From: JANNMJ01 sp031425525
GTDB lineage: Bacteria; Bacteroidota; Bacteroidia; Cytophagales; Hymenobacteraceae
NCBI GenBank assembly: GCA_031425525.1
Contig: JANPJM010000079.1
Coordinates: forward strand, 1-64,000
Direction: 5' to 3'
Length of the DNA: 64,000 bases
The notes beneath the pieces are model-generated. The model was not told where the DNA came from. It saw only the letters and a program-made list of their open reading frames with translations, and searched no databases. Numbering within the stretch: position 1 is the first letter of the stretch; each line of letters opens with the position of its first letter. The translations under genes and the position numbers were made by a program. Below, one piece after another: positions 18,477 through 26,452 of this stretch.

Positions 18477-18550
18477 TGATCCCTCTGGGACTCGAACCCA
18501 GGGCCCGTACATTAAAAGTGTACTGCTCTAACCAACTGAGCTAAGGAATC
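18477..18550 (-). tRNA. tRNA-Lys (anticodon UUU)
   Basis: The cloverleaf folds fully: acceptor GATTCCT with AGGGATC (one G-U), D stem GCTC/GAGC, anticodon stem GTACA/TGTAC with loop CTTTTAA giving anticodon UUU, five-base variable loop, and T stem CTGGG/CCCAG with TTCGAGT. The discriminator is A and CCA is not encoded. The transcript is 74 nt. A -7 element lies about 50 bases upstream and a terminator directly downstream, so this is a single-gene unit. Confidence 0.97.
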
Positions 18551-18600
18551 AGGCGGCAAAAAACGCTGCGGGCCAACCGCCCTCCCGTTCTTTGCGGGTG

Positions 18601-18608
18601 CAAAGGTA
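18601..18608 (-). promoter_or_regulatory. -7 element (TACCTTTG) of the tRNA-Lys gene
   Basis: TACCTTTG on the minus strand is an exact TAnnTTTG. A TTG lies 21 bases further upstream at 18630-18632, inside the start of the divergent BatE-like gene. The spacing to the tRNA 5' end allows a leader of about 40 bases. Confidence 0.6.
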
Positions 18609-18631
18609 AGCCGACGAAGCCCAATGGCGCA

Positions 18632-19447
18632 ATGATGAACCAAAAAAACTTCTGGGGGTGCGGGTGGCGTGGGGCGTGGGTGGGCGTATTTGCGCTGTTA
18701 CTGAGCGTGCTAACGGAAGGCGGCGCGGCGGCGCAACCGGTACGAAACACGAACGCCGGGGCGGCGCAAGTTACTCGACGCTCATCGGCGCTGCTCATTC
18801 AGGTCGATTCGCTGCTGGCCGTGGGCGACTATGCGCCCGCCATTGCGGCTATCGAGCGGCTGACGGCGCGGCGCTCGGCGCCGGCGCTGCTGCTGCGCCT
18901 GGCCTATGCCCACGAACAGGCGGGGCACGCCCCCGATGCCCTCTGGGCGCTGCGGCGGACCTACGAGTTACGCCCCGACCGCACCATTCTGCGGAAAATG
19001 GATGCGCTGGCGGCGGCCCACCACCTGACCGGCTACGAATACGGCGACCGCTACTTCTTCTTCACGCTGCTGCGGCGTTACTACCAACGTCTGCTGGAAG
19101 GCACGCTGATTGTGGGCGTGGTGGTGGCTACGGTGCTGCTGCTGCGCCGCCGACGGCACCCTAACGCCCGGCCGTGGGGCGGCGCGCTGGTGCTGTACGT
19201 CGGTCTGACGGCCCTCAGCGTCAACCTGCTGCTGCCCGAACGCTTCGGCCGCGAGGTGATCGTGCGCCGCCCAACGCCGCTGATGAGCGCCCCGACCGCC
19301 GGCGGCGCGTGGCTAGCCACGGTGCCAGCGGGGCAGCAGTTGCCCGTGACCGGCGAGGCGGAAGACATTTGGCTGCCCGTGCGGTGGCAGGGCAGCCGCG
19401 CGTGGGTGCGGCAAGCGGCGCTGTATAGCGGAGCTATGGTGCGGTGA
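18632..19447 (+). CDS. BatE-like TPR and SH3-domain membrane protein
   Basis: 271 residues. Signal or first membrane segment at about residues 12-35, ending AAAQP. TPR-like helices lie at about 50-130 (SLLAVGDYAPAIAAIERL, LLRLAYAHEQAGHAPDALWA). Two membrane segments at about 157-175 and 187-203 flank an RRRRH cytosolic turn, and a C-terminal SH3-like domain ends WLPVRWQGSRAWVRQAAL. The layout resembles BatE proteins of the Bacteroidota aerotolerance cluster, but no batA-D genes are nearby, so the name is only a fold-level comparison. Two adjacent ATG codons start it. It is divergent from the tRNA gene. Confidence 0.6.
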   Translation: MMNQKNFWGCGWRGAWVGVFALLLSVLTEGGAAAQPVRNTNAGAAQVTRRSSALLIQVDSLLAVGDYAPAIAAIERLTARRSAPALLLRLAYAHEQAGHAPDALWALRRTYELRPDRTILRKMDALAAAHHLTGYEYGDRYFFFTLLRRYYQRLLEGTLIVGVVVATVLLLRRRRHPNARPWGGALVLYVGLTALSVNLLLPERFGREVIVRRPTPLMSAPTAGGAWLATVPAGQQLPVTGEAEDIWLPVRWQGSRAWVRQAALYSGAMVR

Positions 19448-19539
19448 AGTAGCGCGCACAACGCAAGTGGTGGTGCGGCGCGCCGGTGCCGCAACCGTGC
19501 ACTGGGTGTTGTGGGCCGCAGGCCGCCCCCACGGCCGCA

Positions 19540-20559
19540 TCAACGCGAAAGCGGCAACTCGCGCAGCACCAGCAACAAGCGCCAGGCATCAAACGCGCGC
19601 ACTGAGGGCGTAGCCGAGTCCAGATTGCGCAGTAGCTGCGGCTCGGCCCCGGTGAGTAGGCGCCGCGCCGCGCCCGCCAAGCCCGCGCGGCGCAACTGCT
19701 GCGCCAGACGCCACAACCCGCTGACCGTGGCCCCTGCCTGCCCGGCCCGCGCGAGACGCACGAGATTGCCCACGGCCTCCGCTGTTTTTTGGCGGAATAA
19801 GGGTGCCGGTTCCAGACCCAGATGCAGCACGGGGTTGTCGAGGTGGGCGAGGGGGATGCCGGCTGTCGCCAAGGCGCCGCCAAACGCGGTGTCTTCGTGG
19901 CCGTAGGTGCGGCCTAAGCCTTCGTCGAGGCCGAAGTGCGTGTACGTTTCCGCCCGAATCAGCAGGTTGTTGAGCGTGAAAGCGGCGTATGGCGCGCGTT
20001 GGCGCTCGGCGGCAAGGCGCTGTTCGCGGGCGCGGCCGTACGTCCAGCGGAGGCGGAGCGCGGGGTCGGCGGGTGGAGTGGCGGTGTAGGCGGTGCCACC
20101 GATGAAGGCGCGGGGCGGAGCGGGTTTAGCGGCCGGTTGGGAAGTCGGTTTTGGAGGAGCCGTAGCGGCCACGGCGCGCCGGTAGCGCGCCAAAAACTGC
20201 GCATCGGGTAAACCACTATCGGCATCCAAGAACAGTAACCACGAATGAGCAGCAGCGGCGGCGAGCAGGTTGCGGATGGCCGCTCGGCCCACGTTGTGCG
20301 GCAGATTGTGGTAGCGTACGTGCGGCAGCGTGGCGGCGGCGGCGCGGTTGGCGGCGCAGAGGTCGGGGTCAGGGGACGCGTCGTCGTAGGCAAGAATCTC
20401 GAACGCGAGGCCGGGCTCGGCGACGGCTTGCGCGTGCAGCGCCGTGAGCAGCGGGCCGATGGGCCAGCAGTAAACGGGTAGCAGAATCGACAACGAATCG
20501 AGCGGCAACCAGTCGCCCGATGGTGGCGCGGGCGCGGGCGGAGCATCCAACCGATTCAC
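19540..20559 (-). CDS. Glycosyltransferase family 2 protein
   Basis: 339 residues with a GT-A fold: SILLPVYCWPIGPLLTAL, LAYDDASPDPD (nucleotide-binding acidic pair), NVGRAAIRNLL, and LLFLDADSGLPD with the DxD-type motif. The later GHEDTAFGGAL segment carries the likely catalytic base. The start is a GTG whose bases overlap the TGA stop of ftsE by four (GTGA), so translation is coupled. A Pro/Ala/Lys-rich insertion lies around residues 135-150. Donor and acceptor cannot be read from sequence. The coupling to an ABC ATPase gene may simply reflect operon packing. Confidence 0.85.
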   Translation of the reverse strand: MNRLDAPPAPAPPSGDWLPLDSLSILLPVYCWPIGPLLTALHAQAVAEPGLAFEILAYDDASPDPDLCAANRAAAATLPHVRYHNLPHNVGRAAIRNLLAAAAAHSWLLFLDADSGLPDAQFLARYRRAVAATAPPKPTSQPAAKPAPPRAFIGGTAYTATPPADPALRLRWTYGRAREQRLAAERQRAPYAAFTLNNLLIRAETYTHFGLDEGLGRTYGHEDTAFGGALATAGIPLAHLDNPVLHLGLEPAPLFRQKTAEAVGNLVRLARAGQAGATVSGLWRLAQQLRRAGLAGAARRLLTGAEPQLLRNLDSATPSVRAFDAWRLLLVLRELPLSR

Positions 20560-21344
20560 AACCCGATAGTGCCGCGCGTAAGCTCGTCGAGGGTGGTGTC
20601 GCGGACTTGCTGCTCGGCGCAGCGCAGGATGCGGTGCGGGTAACGGCGCATCACGTCGTAGTTGTGCGTGGCCATCAGCACGGCGGTGCCGCCCCGATTG
20701 ATTTCCTCGAAAAGCCGCATAATACCGTCGGCCACGTCGGGGTCGAGGTTACCGGTGGGTTCATCGGCGAGTAAAACGGCGGGGTCGTTGAGGAGCGCCC
20801 GTGCGATGACCACCCGCTGCTGCTCGCCGCCCGAAAGCTGGTGCGGCATCCGGCCGGCGGCCTCGCCGCCGAGGCCCACGCGCATCAGCACTTCGGCGAT
20901 GCGCTGCTTGATAAGCGCCTTGTTGCGCCAGCCGGTGGCGCGCAGCACGAACCGCAGGTTTTCGGCCACGGTGCGGTCGAATAAAAGCTGAAAATCCTGA
21001 AAAATGATGCCGAGCTTGCGCCGCAACAGCGGCACCTGCGGCCGGGTGAGGGCGCGCAACCGAAACCCCGCGACCGTACCCGCGCCCGCCGCGAGCGGCA
21101 AGTCGGCGTACAGCGTTTTCAACAGCGACGATTTACCCGACCCCGTGCGGCCCACCAAATACGCAAACTCGCCGGGGGCAAGCTGAAACGTGACGCCGCG
21201 CAGCACCGCCACCGGCCCCGGCTGCACATCGAGCCCCTGCACCGCCACCACCGGCGCGGCCTGTGGGTCGGCGGGCAGATCGGGTTGAGAATCGGGTTGA
21301 GAATCGGATTGCGGATCGGCTTGCAGATTCAGCTCTTCTTCCAT
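20556..21344 (-). CDS. ftsE: FtsE-like ABC transporter ATP-binding protein
   Basis: Walker A LVGRTGSGKSSLLKTLYADL, Q-loop IIFQDFQLLFDRTVAENL, signature QLSGGEQQRVVIARAL, Walker B AVLLADEPTGNLDPD and the H-loop ATHNYD are all present. The QDFQLLFDRTVAEN segment is typical of FtsE, the ATPase that works with FtsX to control peptidoglycan hydrolases at division. The first 35 residues are an acidic low-complexity tail with repeated SQPD/ADPQ units. The ATG at 21344 is preferred; a TTG at 21353 overlaps the upstream stop. No ftsX is adjacent, so a LolD-like partner cannot be excluded. Confidence 0.8.
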   Translation of the reverse strand: MEEELNLQADPQSDSQPDSQPDLPADPQAAPVVAVQGLDVQPGPVAVLRGVTFQLAPGEFAYLVGRTGSGKSSLLKTLYADLPLAAGAGTVAGFRLRALTRPQVPLLRRKLGIIFQDFQLLFDRTVAENLRFVLRATGWRNKALIKQRIAEVLMRVGLGGEAAGRMPHQLSGGEQQRVVIARALLNDPAVLLADEPTGNLDPDVADGIMRLFEEINRGGTAVLMATHNYDVMRRYPHRILRCAEQQVRDTTLDELTRGTIGL

Positions 21345-21349
21345 CGGAC

Positions 21350-21553
21350 TCAAACCGTTAACGCTTGCAAACGCCCAAATTCGAGCCCGGCAATGACACT
21401 CGCCAACGCTTCCTCCTTGCCTTCGAGGCCATAACGCTCCAGATTCTTGAGCGGCCGGTCGGCCCGGAAATACGCGATGAGGACAAATTGCTCGTCGCGA
21501 AGCTGGATATAATCCGGAATCTTCGCCTTACCCCTGACTTTGATGATGTACAC
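21350..21553 (-). CDS. Small conserved protein between transaldolase-like gene and ftsE
   Basis: 67 residues starting with GTG (MYIIKVRGKAKIPDYIQLRD). The composition is that of a compact alpha/beta protein: a first strand, then QFVLIAYFRADRPLKNLERY, then a helix with EALASVIAGLEFGRLQAL. No signal or membrane segment. Its stop codon overlaps a possible TTG start of ftsE, which supports a real coupled gene. I recall similar small proteins beside ftsE in other Bacteroidota, but no function is known. The word-repeat element at 21557-21702 abuts its start. Confidence 0.7.
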   Translation of the reverse strand: MYIIKVRGKAKIPDYIQLRDEQFVLIAYFRADRPLKNLERYGLEGKEEALASVIAGLEFGRLQALTV

Positions 21554-21556
21554 GGA

Positions 21557-21702
21557 AAGGAGGAGGGGAGATGGGTTGATGTGGGAATGTGGGAACGTGA
21601 GGATGTGGGAATTTGAGGATGTGGGAACATGGCGATGTGATGATAATTTTCACATTTCCACATCCTCACATCAATTTTACCTCTTCACATTAATTTCCTC
21701 CT
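21557..21702. repeat. Word-repeat inverted element (GATGTGGGAA words)
   Basis: The left arm repeats GATGTGGGAA-like words five to six times with small changes. The right arm is its reverse complement (CACATTTCCACATCCTCACATC, then CACATTAATTTCCTCC in two pieces). It fills the gap between the transaldolase-like gene and the 67-residue gene and includes the former's stop codon. It can fold into a long imperfect hairpin. Confidence 0.75.
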
Positions 21703-22301
21703 AATTGGTCGTAGAGCAGACTGGCGCGGCACGCAACTACATCGACGCCTTGCTCGGCGCACAATGCAAGTTGCAGCGGCGTACGCACCCCGGCCGCCAC
21801 GATGAGCGTGCTGAACGAGTAATTATCGAAAACGGTGACCAATTGTTCGAGCAGCCGTAGCCATTCCTGACCTTCGTTTTCGAGGCGGTTTACCGGTACT
21901 TGGATGAAGGCGGCGCCCACCCGCGCCGCCAGCACGGCCTGCGCGACGGACGTGATGTCGGTGGCGCAGGCTTTCACGCCTTTCTCGCCGAAAAAGTGCA
22001 GGGCGCGCATCCCGGCGCGGGTCAGCGGTAACGAGATGACGACGTTGGGGTGGAGGTCGGTGAGCAACTCACCATCGTGGATGAGGGCGTCGGCGTCGGT
22101 GGGGGCCGCCGACGGAGCGGGTACCAGCACGGGCGCATCGGTCAGTTCGGCGAGGGTGCGGTAATGCCGCATCGTGGCATCGAGGCCGGTCAGGCCGGCT
22201 TCGGCCATCGCGCCGGCGCGCACCAGCACGCCGTCGAGCAGACCGATTTCGGAAGCATCCGACACTTCTTCGAGGGCAGCAGAGTCAAGAAAGAGGTTCA
22301 T
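21690..22301 (-). CDS. Transaldolase-like protein (TalC/FSA family) lacking the Schiff-base lysine
   Basis: 203 residues with the TalC/fructose-6-phosphate aldolase fold: LFLDSAALEEV at the N-terminus, LHPNVVISLPLTRAGMRAL in the middle, ITSVAQAVLAARVGAAFI, PVNRLENEGQEW, and AAGVRTPLQLALCAEQGVD. In active members the middle motif is VVK(I/V)P and its Lys forms the Schiff base. Here that position is Ser (VVISLP). The Tyr of the AVYGAAQ motif is also absent (DITSVAQ). The protein is a little shorter than the usual 215-220 residues. It may be a non-catalytic or altered relative. It lies upstream of the small gene and ftsE on the same strand. Confidence 0.8.
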   Translation of the reverse strand: MNLFLDSAALEEVSDASEIGLLDGVLVRAGAMAEAGLTGLDATMRHYRTLAELTDAPVLVPAPSAAPTDADALIHDGELLTDLHPNVVISLPLTRAGMRALHFFGEKGVKACATDITSVAQAVLAARVGAAFIQVPVNRLENEGQEWLRLLEQLVTVFDNYSFSTLIVAAGVRTPLQLALCAEQGVDVVACRASLLYDQLGGN

Positions 22302-22428
22302 CTCAGAGTAGGGTGGGGAGGCGGAAGAGACCGATTAAGATGCAGCGGTAATGATGCTCGGAAAAAATCTAATCGCCAATAAATCAGCAACATAAACAGT
22401 TGCTTCGCTCCCGATTGGGCAAAAAAAA

Positions 22429-22520
22429 GCAAGCCGAACATCGCACCGCTCAACCGCTTACCCTTGCTACCTTCCGGTCCTGGGGGAGTTCAGCGGGAGC
22501 TGGTCGTGCCGGCTTGCCGC
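22429..22520 (-). ncRNA. ffs: Signal recognition particle RNA, small bacterial (4.5S) type
   Basis: The minus strand reads as a single hairpin closed by GCAAGCC with GGCTTGC. It contains the universally conserved helix 8 tetraloop region: CCAGGACCGGAAGGTAGCAA with GGAA loop and the asymmetric internal loops that bind Ffh. Eight T follow the 3' stem as a terminator. A TACCTTTG -7 box lies immediately upstream. The remaining bases of the gap up to the transaldolase-like start at 22301 show nothing further. Confidence 0.95.
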
Positions 22521-22522
22521 TG

Positions 22523-22530
22523 CAAAGGTA
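22523..22530 (-). promoter_or_regulatory. -7 element (TACCTTTG) of the SRP RNA gene
   Basis: An exact TAnnTTTG on the minus strand ends a few bases before the 5' end of the SRP RNA, which fits a start with almost no leader. No TTTG is present at -33. Confidence 0.65.
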
Positions 22531-22538
22531 GTGGGTTT

Positions 22539-22690
22539 TAGTTGATAGTTGGTGGTTGATAGTTGATGGTTTTCAATCGATAGCTGTTGCGAAGTTTGTG
22601 CGAAAGCGCAAAAAGTACATATCAATCAGCAAGCACAAGCAATTGATATCGTCTATACAAACCCCCATCTATCAACTATCAGCTATCAAC
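22539..22690. repeat. Word-repeat inverted element (AGTTGATAG words)
   Basis: The left arm has TAGTTGATAGTTGGTGG and a second TTGATAGTTGATGG. The right arm has CATCTATCAACTATCAGC and TATCAAC, its reverse complement. The loop is about 90 bases and holds further AATCGATAGC and GCTTGTGCTTGC-like words. It lies between the recR stop and the SRP RNA promoter. Confidence 0.7.
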
Positions 22691-22697
22691 GAAATTT

Positions 22698-23306
22698 CTA
22701 CCCCTGCGCCGTACGCTCGACGATGGAGCGGCCGAGCGTGATTTCATCAGTGTATTCCAACTCGCCGCCGACGGGCACGCCGCGCGCGATGCTGCTGACG
22801 CGCACGCCCGCGTCGCGCAGCTTGCGGGTGAGGTAGAAGGCGGTGGTGTCGCCTTCCATGGTGGGCGAAAGCGCGAGGATGACTTCGCGGACTTCCGCCT
22901 CCGGGCCGGTCAGTCGTTCGAGGAGCGTGGGGATGTTGAGGTCGGATGGCCCGATGCCTTCCAGCGGCGATATGACGCCGCCCAGCACGTGGTAGAGCCC
23001 GCGATACTGGCCGGTGTTTTCAATCGCGATCACGTCGCGGATGTCGCTCACGGTGCAGATCAGGGCGCGGTCGCGCAGAGGGTTGGCGCAAATGTCGCAG
23101 ACGGGCGTATCGGCGATATTGTGGCAATTCTGGCAGTACGTCACGCCGGTACGCATCTGCGTGAGGGCGTTGGCGAGGGCGAGCGTGCCGGCCTCTTCGG
23201 CCCGCAACAGGTGTAGTGTGAGGCGCAACGCGGTTTTGCGGCCCACGCCGGGCAGCTTCGCTAATTCCTCGACGGCCGATTCAATTAGCTTGGAAGGGAA
23301 ATCCAT
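22698..23306 (-). CDS. recR: Recombination protein RecR
   Basis: 202 residues, normal for RecR. It acts with RecF and RecO in loading RecA at gapped DNA. Visible parts: helix-hairpin-helix LAKLPGVGRKTALRLTLHLL, C4 zinc finger (CQNCHN and CDIC), TOPRIM domain with ALICTVSDIRDVIAIENTG and ILALSPTMEGDTTAFYL, and the C-terminal IARGVPVGGELEYTDEITLG. All zinc-binding cysteines are present. It precedes clpS-side repeats on the same strand and is separated from clpS by a word-repeat element. Confidence 0.97.
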   Translation of the reverse strand: MDFPSKLIESAVEELAKLPGVGRKTALRLTLHLLRAEEAGTLALANALTQMRTGVTYCQNCHNIADTPVCDICANPLRDRALICTVSDIRDVIAIENTGQYRGLYHVLGGVISPLEGIGPSDLNIPTLLERLTGPEAEVREVILALSPTMEGDTTAFYLTRKLRDAGVRVSSIARGVPVGGELEYTDEITLGRSIVERTAQG

Positions 23307-23313
23307 TCAGGAA

Positions 23314-23411
23314 GTGTGTAGTTTTTAGTGTTCAGTGTTCAGGAGGCTAATCGTCTGCGCAGCAGTCCGGCGGCTGCGACTAAACACTAAACACTCCTAA
23401 CTAAACACTTA
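23314..23411. repeat. Word-repeat inverted element (TAGTGTTTAGTG words)
   Basis: GTGTGTAGTTTTTAGTGTTCAG with TGTTC on the left is mirrored by CTAAACACTAAACACTCC and AACTAAACACTT on the right. The 35-base loop carries its own small GC-rich palindrome. The element exactly fills the gap between the clpS stop and the recR start. Confidence 0.8.
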
Positions 23412-23412
23412 A

Positions 23413-23763
23413 TTACTCAATATCCGCCGAAATACCCCGGTCGTGCATCGCCGAACAGCGCGGCACCAGCTCATCATACGACCCCAGCTTGACCGAGCAT
23501 TTGCCTTTATAATGAATCAATAGCGTGCATTGCTCGGCCTGGTCAGCGGTGTGGCCGCAGACATCGATGAGCGTCCTGATGACGTGATCGAAGGTATTGA
23601 TTTCGTCGTTGTAGACGATGAGCTGGCGCGGGTCGGCGGGCGCATCGAGCAGGGCTACGTCGTCTTCCTCGATCTGCCACGGTTTCGGGGCGATGGTCGC
23701 GAGGCGGAAGGGCAGCGTCGTCAGCGGCTGGGCATTCGTTGGCGTCGTCGTCGTCAAATACAT
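23413..23763 (-). CDS. clpS: ATP-dependent Clp protease adaptor ClpS
   Basis: 116 residues. The conserved core is LIVYNDEINTFDHVIRTLID, with the N-degron pocket Asn-Asp pair and the helix CGHTADQAEQCTLLIHYKGK, ending VKLGSYDELVPRCSAMHDRG. ClpS delivers N-end-rule substrates to ClpAP/ClpCP. The first 45 residues are a variable tail, longer than in E. coli, as is common in Bacteroidota. A TATCTTTG -7 box lies about 36 bases upstream. Confidence 0.95.
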   Translation of the reverse strand: MYLTTTTPTNAQPLTTLPFRLATIAPKPWQIEEDDVALLDAPADPRQLIVYNDEINTFDHVIRTLIDVCGHTADQAEQCTLLIHYKGKCSVKLGSYDELVPRCSAMHDRGISADIE

Positions 23764-23798
23764 AAATCGTTAGGGGCTACTGATCTAGCACGGGGCTA

Positions 23799-23806
23799 CA
23801 AAGATA
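23799..23806 (-). promoter_or_regulatory. -7 element (TATCTTTG) upstream of clpS
   Basis: An exact TAnnTTTG on the minus strand, 36 bases before the clpS ATG. The -33 region lacks a clear TTG. Confidence 0.5.
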
Positions 23807-23916
23807 ACCGAGAGGCGGGGGGCGCGTCGTAATTTTCGGGCGCCGCCCGGCCAATCGTCTTCAACGCCGAGGGGCGCGCTCAGATTCCGCCAATCCGGTC
23901 TTTTTACTTCTTGCAG

Positions 23917-26145
23917 ATGCTTTTTTCGATTCATCGCCGCGCTGTTCCGGCCTTGGCCGTAGTTGCTGCCTTGAGCTTGCCGACGGGGCTCGCCGGCCCG
24001 GCTCGCGCGCAGACGCCCACTCAACCCGCGGCCGCCAAAAAGACCTTCACGATGGCCGAAGCCGTGCTGGCGCGCGGCCTGATGCCGAAAAATCTGGTGG
24101 GTTTGGCCTTCGTGCCCGGAACCAACACGGTGGCGTGGGTGCGCGGCGAGACCGATAAAGAAGAACTAGTCACGGCCGCCGCCGACGGTACCGACGACCG
24201 GCAAGACCGCGTCGCCATCAGCAAAACGGCGCTGCGGCAGGCGCTAACGGCGGCGGGTGCGACCGATGCTAATGGACTAGAATTCAGCAATGTCCGTTGG
24301 ATTGGTGCCGACAAAATGGCCGTCACGGCGGGTTCAATACAATATCAACTCGACCTGAAAACCGGCAAGGCCAGCCGCCAACTGACGTGGGCCGCTGACG
24401 CCGAAAACGTGGAGCCCGACCCCACCAACACCCGCGTGGCGTACACCAAAGCCCAAAACCTGTACCTCAGCGCGCCGGGCGCCGATAACGTGGCCGTGAC
24501 CGCAGAGGCGAACCCCGCCATCGTGAACGGCCAGGCCGCGCACCGTTCCGAATTCGGCATCACGAAAGGCACGTTCTGGAGCCCCACCGGCGCGCGGCTG
24601 GCCTACTATCGGATGGATCAGACGATGGTAACGGATTACCCGCTCGTGGACATCTCGGCGCTGCCCGCCCAGGAAAAAGCCATCAAATACCCGATGGCCG
24701 GCGGCAAAAGTCACCACGTGACCGTGGGTGTGTACAATCTGGCCGCCAAAACCACCGTGTTCCTACAAACCGGCGAACCCGCCGAGCAGTACCTGACCAA
24801 CATTTCGTGGGCGCCGGATGAAAAATCAATCTGCGTCGCCATCGTGAACCGGGGCCAGAACGAATTGAAGCTGAGCCAGTACGACGCCGCCAGTGGCGCC
24901 TTCCTGCGCACGTTGTTCGAGGAGAAAGACGCCCGTTACACCGAACCCGAACACGGCCTGACCTTCGTGCCGGGGCGCCCGACGGAGTTCCTGTGGCAAT
25001 CGCGCCGCGATGGTTTCCGGCATTTGTACTTGTACGATACCGGCGGCAAGCTGCTCCGCCAACTCACCAAAGGCCCGTGGGAAGTGACGGAGGTGCTAGG
25101 TTTTGCGGCTAAAAATCAGCAGGTTCTCTATTCCGGTACCGCCGATTCGCCCCTCGAACGCCACACCTACGCCGTGTCGCTCAATGGCGGCGAGGCGCGC
25201 AAACTCACGCAGGGCACCGGCACGCACACCACCCAACTCAGCGACGATGGCCGGTGGCTGCTCGACAATTTTTCGTCGAGCGTCGCGCCGCGCGCCATCC
25301 GCGTCATCGACGTGGCCTCGGCCAAGTCGCGCCGCCTGTTACTCAAAGCCGACGACCCCACCGCCGCCTACAACCTGGGCGAAATGAAGCTCGGCACGCT
25401 CAAAGCCGCCGATGGCCAGACCGACCTCTACTACCGCCTCATTACGCCGCCCAACTACGATCCACAAAAAAAATACCCCGTCGTGATCTACGTCTACGGT
25501 GGCCCGCACGTGCAACTCGTCACCGATTCGTGGCTCGGTGGCGGCAACCTCTGGATGCAGTTGCTGGCGCAAAAAGGCTACGTGGTGTTCACCATCGATT
25601 CGCGCGGGTCGGGCAACCGGGGGCTGGCCTTCGAGCAGGCCACGTTCCGTAAGCTCGGTACCGAAGAAATAGCCGACCAGTTAAAGGGAGTCGATTTTCT
25701 GAAATCGCTGCCGTTCGTCGATGGCGCGCGCATCGGCGTTCACGGCTGGAGCTTCGGCGGGTTTATGACCACCACGCTCCTCACCCGCACCCCGGCCAAC
25801 ACGTTCAAAGCCGGCGTAGCGGGCGGCCCCGTCATCGACTGGAAATTCTACGAAGTGATGTACACCGAGCGCTACATGGACACGCCCCAGGAAAACCCCG
25901 ACGGCTACAAAACCGCCTCGCTGCTGAACTACGTGCCGAACCTCAAAAACAAGCTCCTGATGATTCACGGCGCCGTCGATGACGTGGTGGTTTGGCAGCA
26001 GAGCTTGGCATACGTCAAAGCGTGCGTCGATGCCGGCGTGCAACTCGATTATTTCGTGTACCCCGGCCACCCGCACAACGTGCGCGGCAAAGACCGCGTG
26101 CATCTGATGCAAAAAGTGACGGATTATTTTGATGCGAACCTTTGA
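23917..26145 (+). CDS. Dipeptidyl-peptidase IV-type prolyl peptidase (S9B)
   Basis: 742 residues from ATG 23917. Signal peptide to about residue 32 (PARAQ). The N-terminal DPP-IV beta-propeller (about 60-480) has the SEFGITKGTFWSPTGARLAY segment, including the Glu-containing region for the substrate amino end. The C-terminal alpha/beta-hydrolase domain carries the nucleophile in GWSFGGF near residue 612, the Asp in GAVDDVV near 690 and the His in YPGHPHNVRG near 720. The triad is complete. It should remove X-Pro dipeptides from peptides in the periplasm. It stands alone. Confidence 0.93.
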   Translation: MLFSIHRRAVPALAVVAALSLPTGLAGPARAQTPTQPAAAKKTFTMAEAVLARGLMPKNLVGLAFVPGTNTVAWVRGETDKEELVTAAADGTDDRQDRVAISKTALRQALTAAGATDANGLEFSNVRWIGADKMAVTAGSIQYQLDLKTGKASRQLTWAADAENVEPDPTNTRVAYTKAQNLYLSAPGADNVAVTAEANPAIVNGQAAHRSEFGITKGTFWSPTGARLAYYRMDQTMVTDYPLVDISALPAQEKAIKYPMAGGKSHHVTVGVYNLAAKTTVFLQTGEPAEQYLTNISWAPDEKSICVAIVNRGQNELKLSQYDAASGAFLRTLFEEKDARYTEPEHGLTFVPGRPTEFLWQSRRDGFRHLYLYDTGGKLLRQLTKGPWEVTEVLGFAAKNQQVLYSGTADSPLERHTYAVSLNGGEARKLTQGTGTHTTQLSDDGRWLLDNFSSSVAPRAIRVIDVASAKSRRLLLKADDPTAAYNLGEMKLGTLKAADGQTDLYYRLITPPNYDPQKKYPVVIYVYGGPHVQLVTDSWLGGGNLWMQLLAQKGYVVFTIDSRGSGNRGLAFEQATFRKLGTEEIADQLKGVDFLKSLPFVDGARIGVHGWSFGGFMTTTLLTRTPANTFKAGVAGGPVIDWKFYEVMYTERYMDTPQENPDGYKTASLLNYVPNLKNKLLMIHGAVDDVVVWQQSLAYVKACVDAGVQLDYFVYPGHPHNVRGKDRVHLMQKVTDYFDANL

Positions 26146-26218
26146 TAATTCACTTTTGGGGATGAATGGAGTTGGCCGGCACGTTATGGCCACGGCTACC
26201 ACTAAAACGCTTTGTATT

Positions 26219-26452
26219 ATGCCCGCCTACGTTATTTCTTCTGATCCTGAAACGATGGGTGGCACGCCCGTTTTCAGGGGTACCCGCGTCCACATTCGAA
26301 CCCTGTTTGACTACCTCGATGGCGAAGGATTGGAAATGTTTCTGGACGACTTCCCAACCGTCTCGCGCGAACAGGCCCAAGAGGCGATTCACGCGGCGTG
26401 CCGAGCGTTATTAGCGCCTTACGAGTCAGAGTGGGATGCGCGTCTTGCTTGA
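26219..26452 (+). CDS. DUF433 family protein (antitoxin of a VapB/VapC-like pair)
   Basis: 77 residues from ATG 26219 (MPAYVISSDPETMGGTPVFR). PxxxGGxPVFRGTRVHIRTLFDYL followed by FLDDFPTVSREQAQEAI is the DUF433 signature, a winged-helix DNA-binding antitoxin. Its last 17 bases overlap the start of the DUF5615 gene, the usual toxin partner. It probably represses its own promoter; no operator is evident. The frame upstream is open to 26129 but overlaps the peptidase end, so the shorter start is chosen. Confidence 0.85.
   Translation: MPAYVISSDPETMGGTPVFRGTRVHIRTLFDYLDGEGLEMFLDDFPTVSREQAQEAIHAACRALLAPYESEWDARLA

Noticed and set aside
22302..22428. Possible further small RNA between SRP RNA and the transaldolase-like gene
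   Set aside because: No hairpin plus T run and no promoter-like box that I can support.
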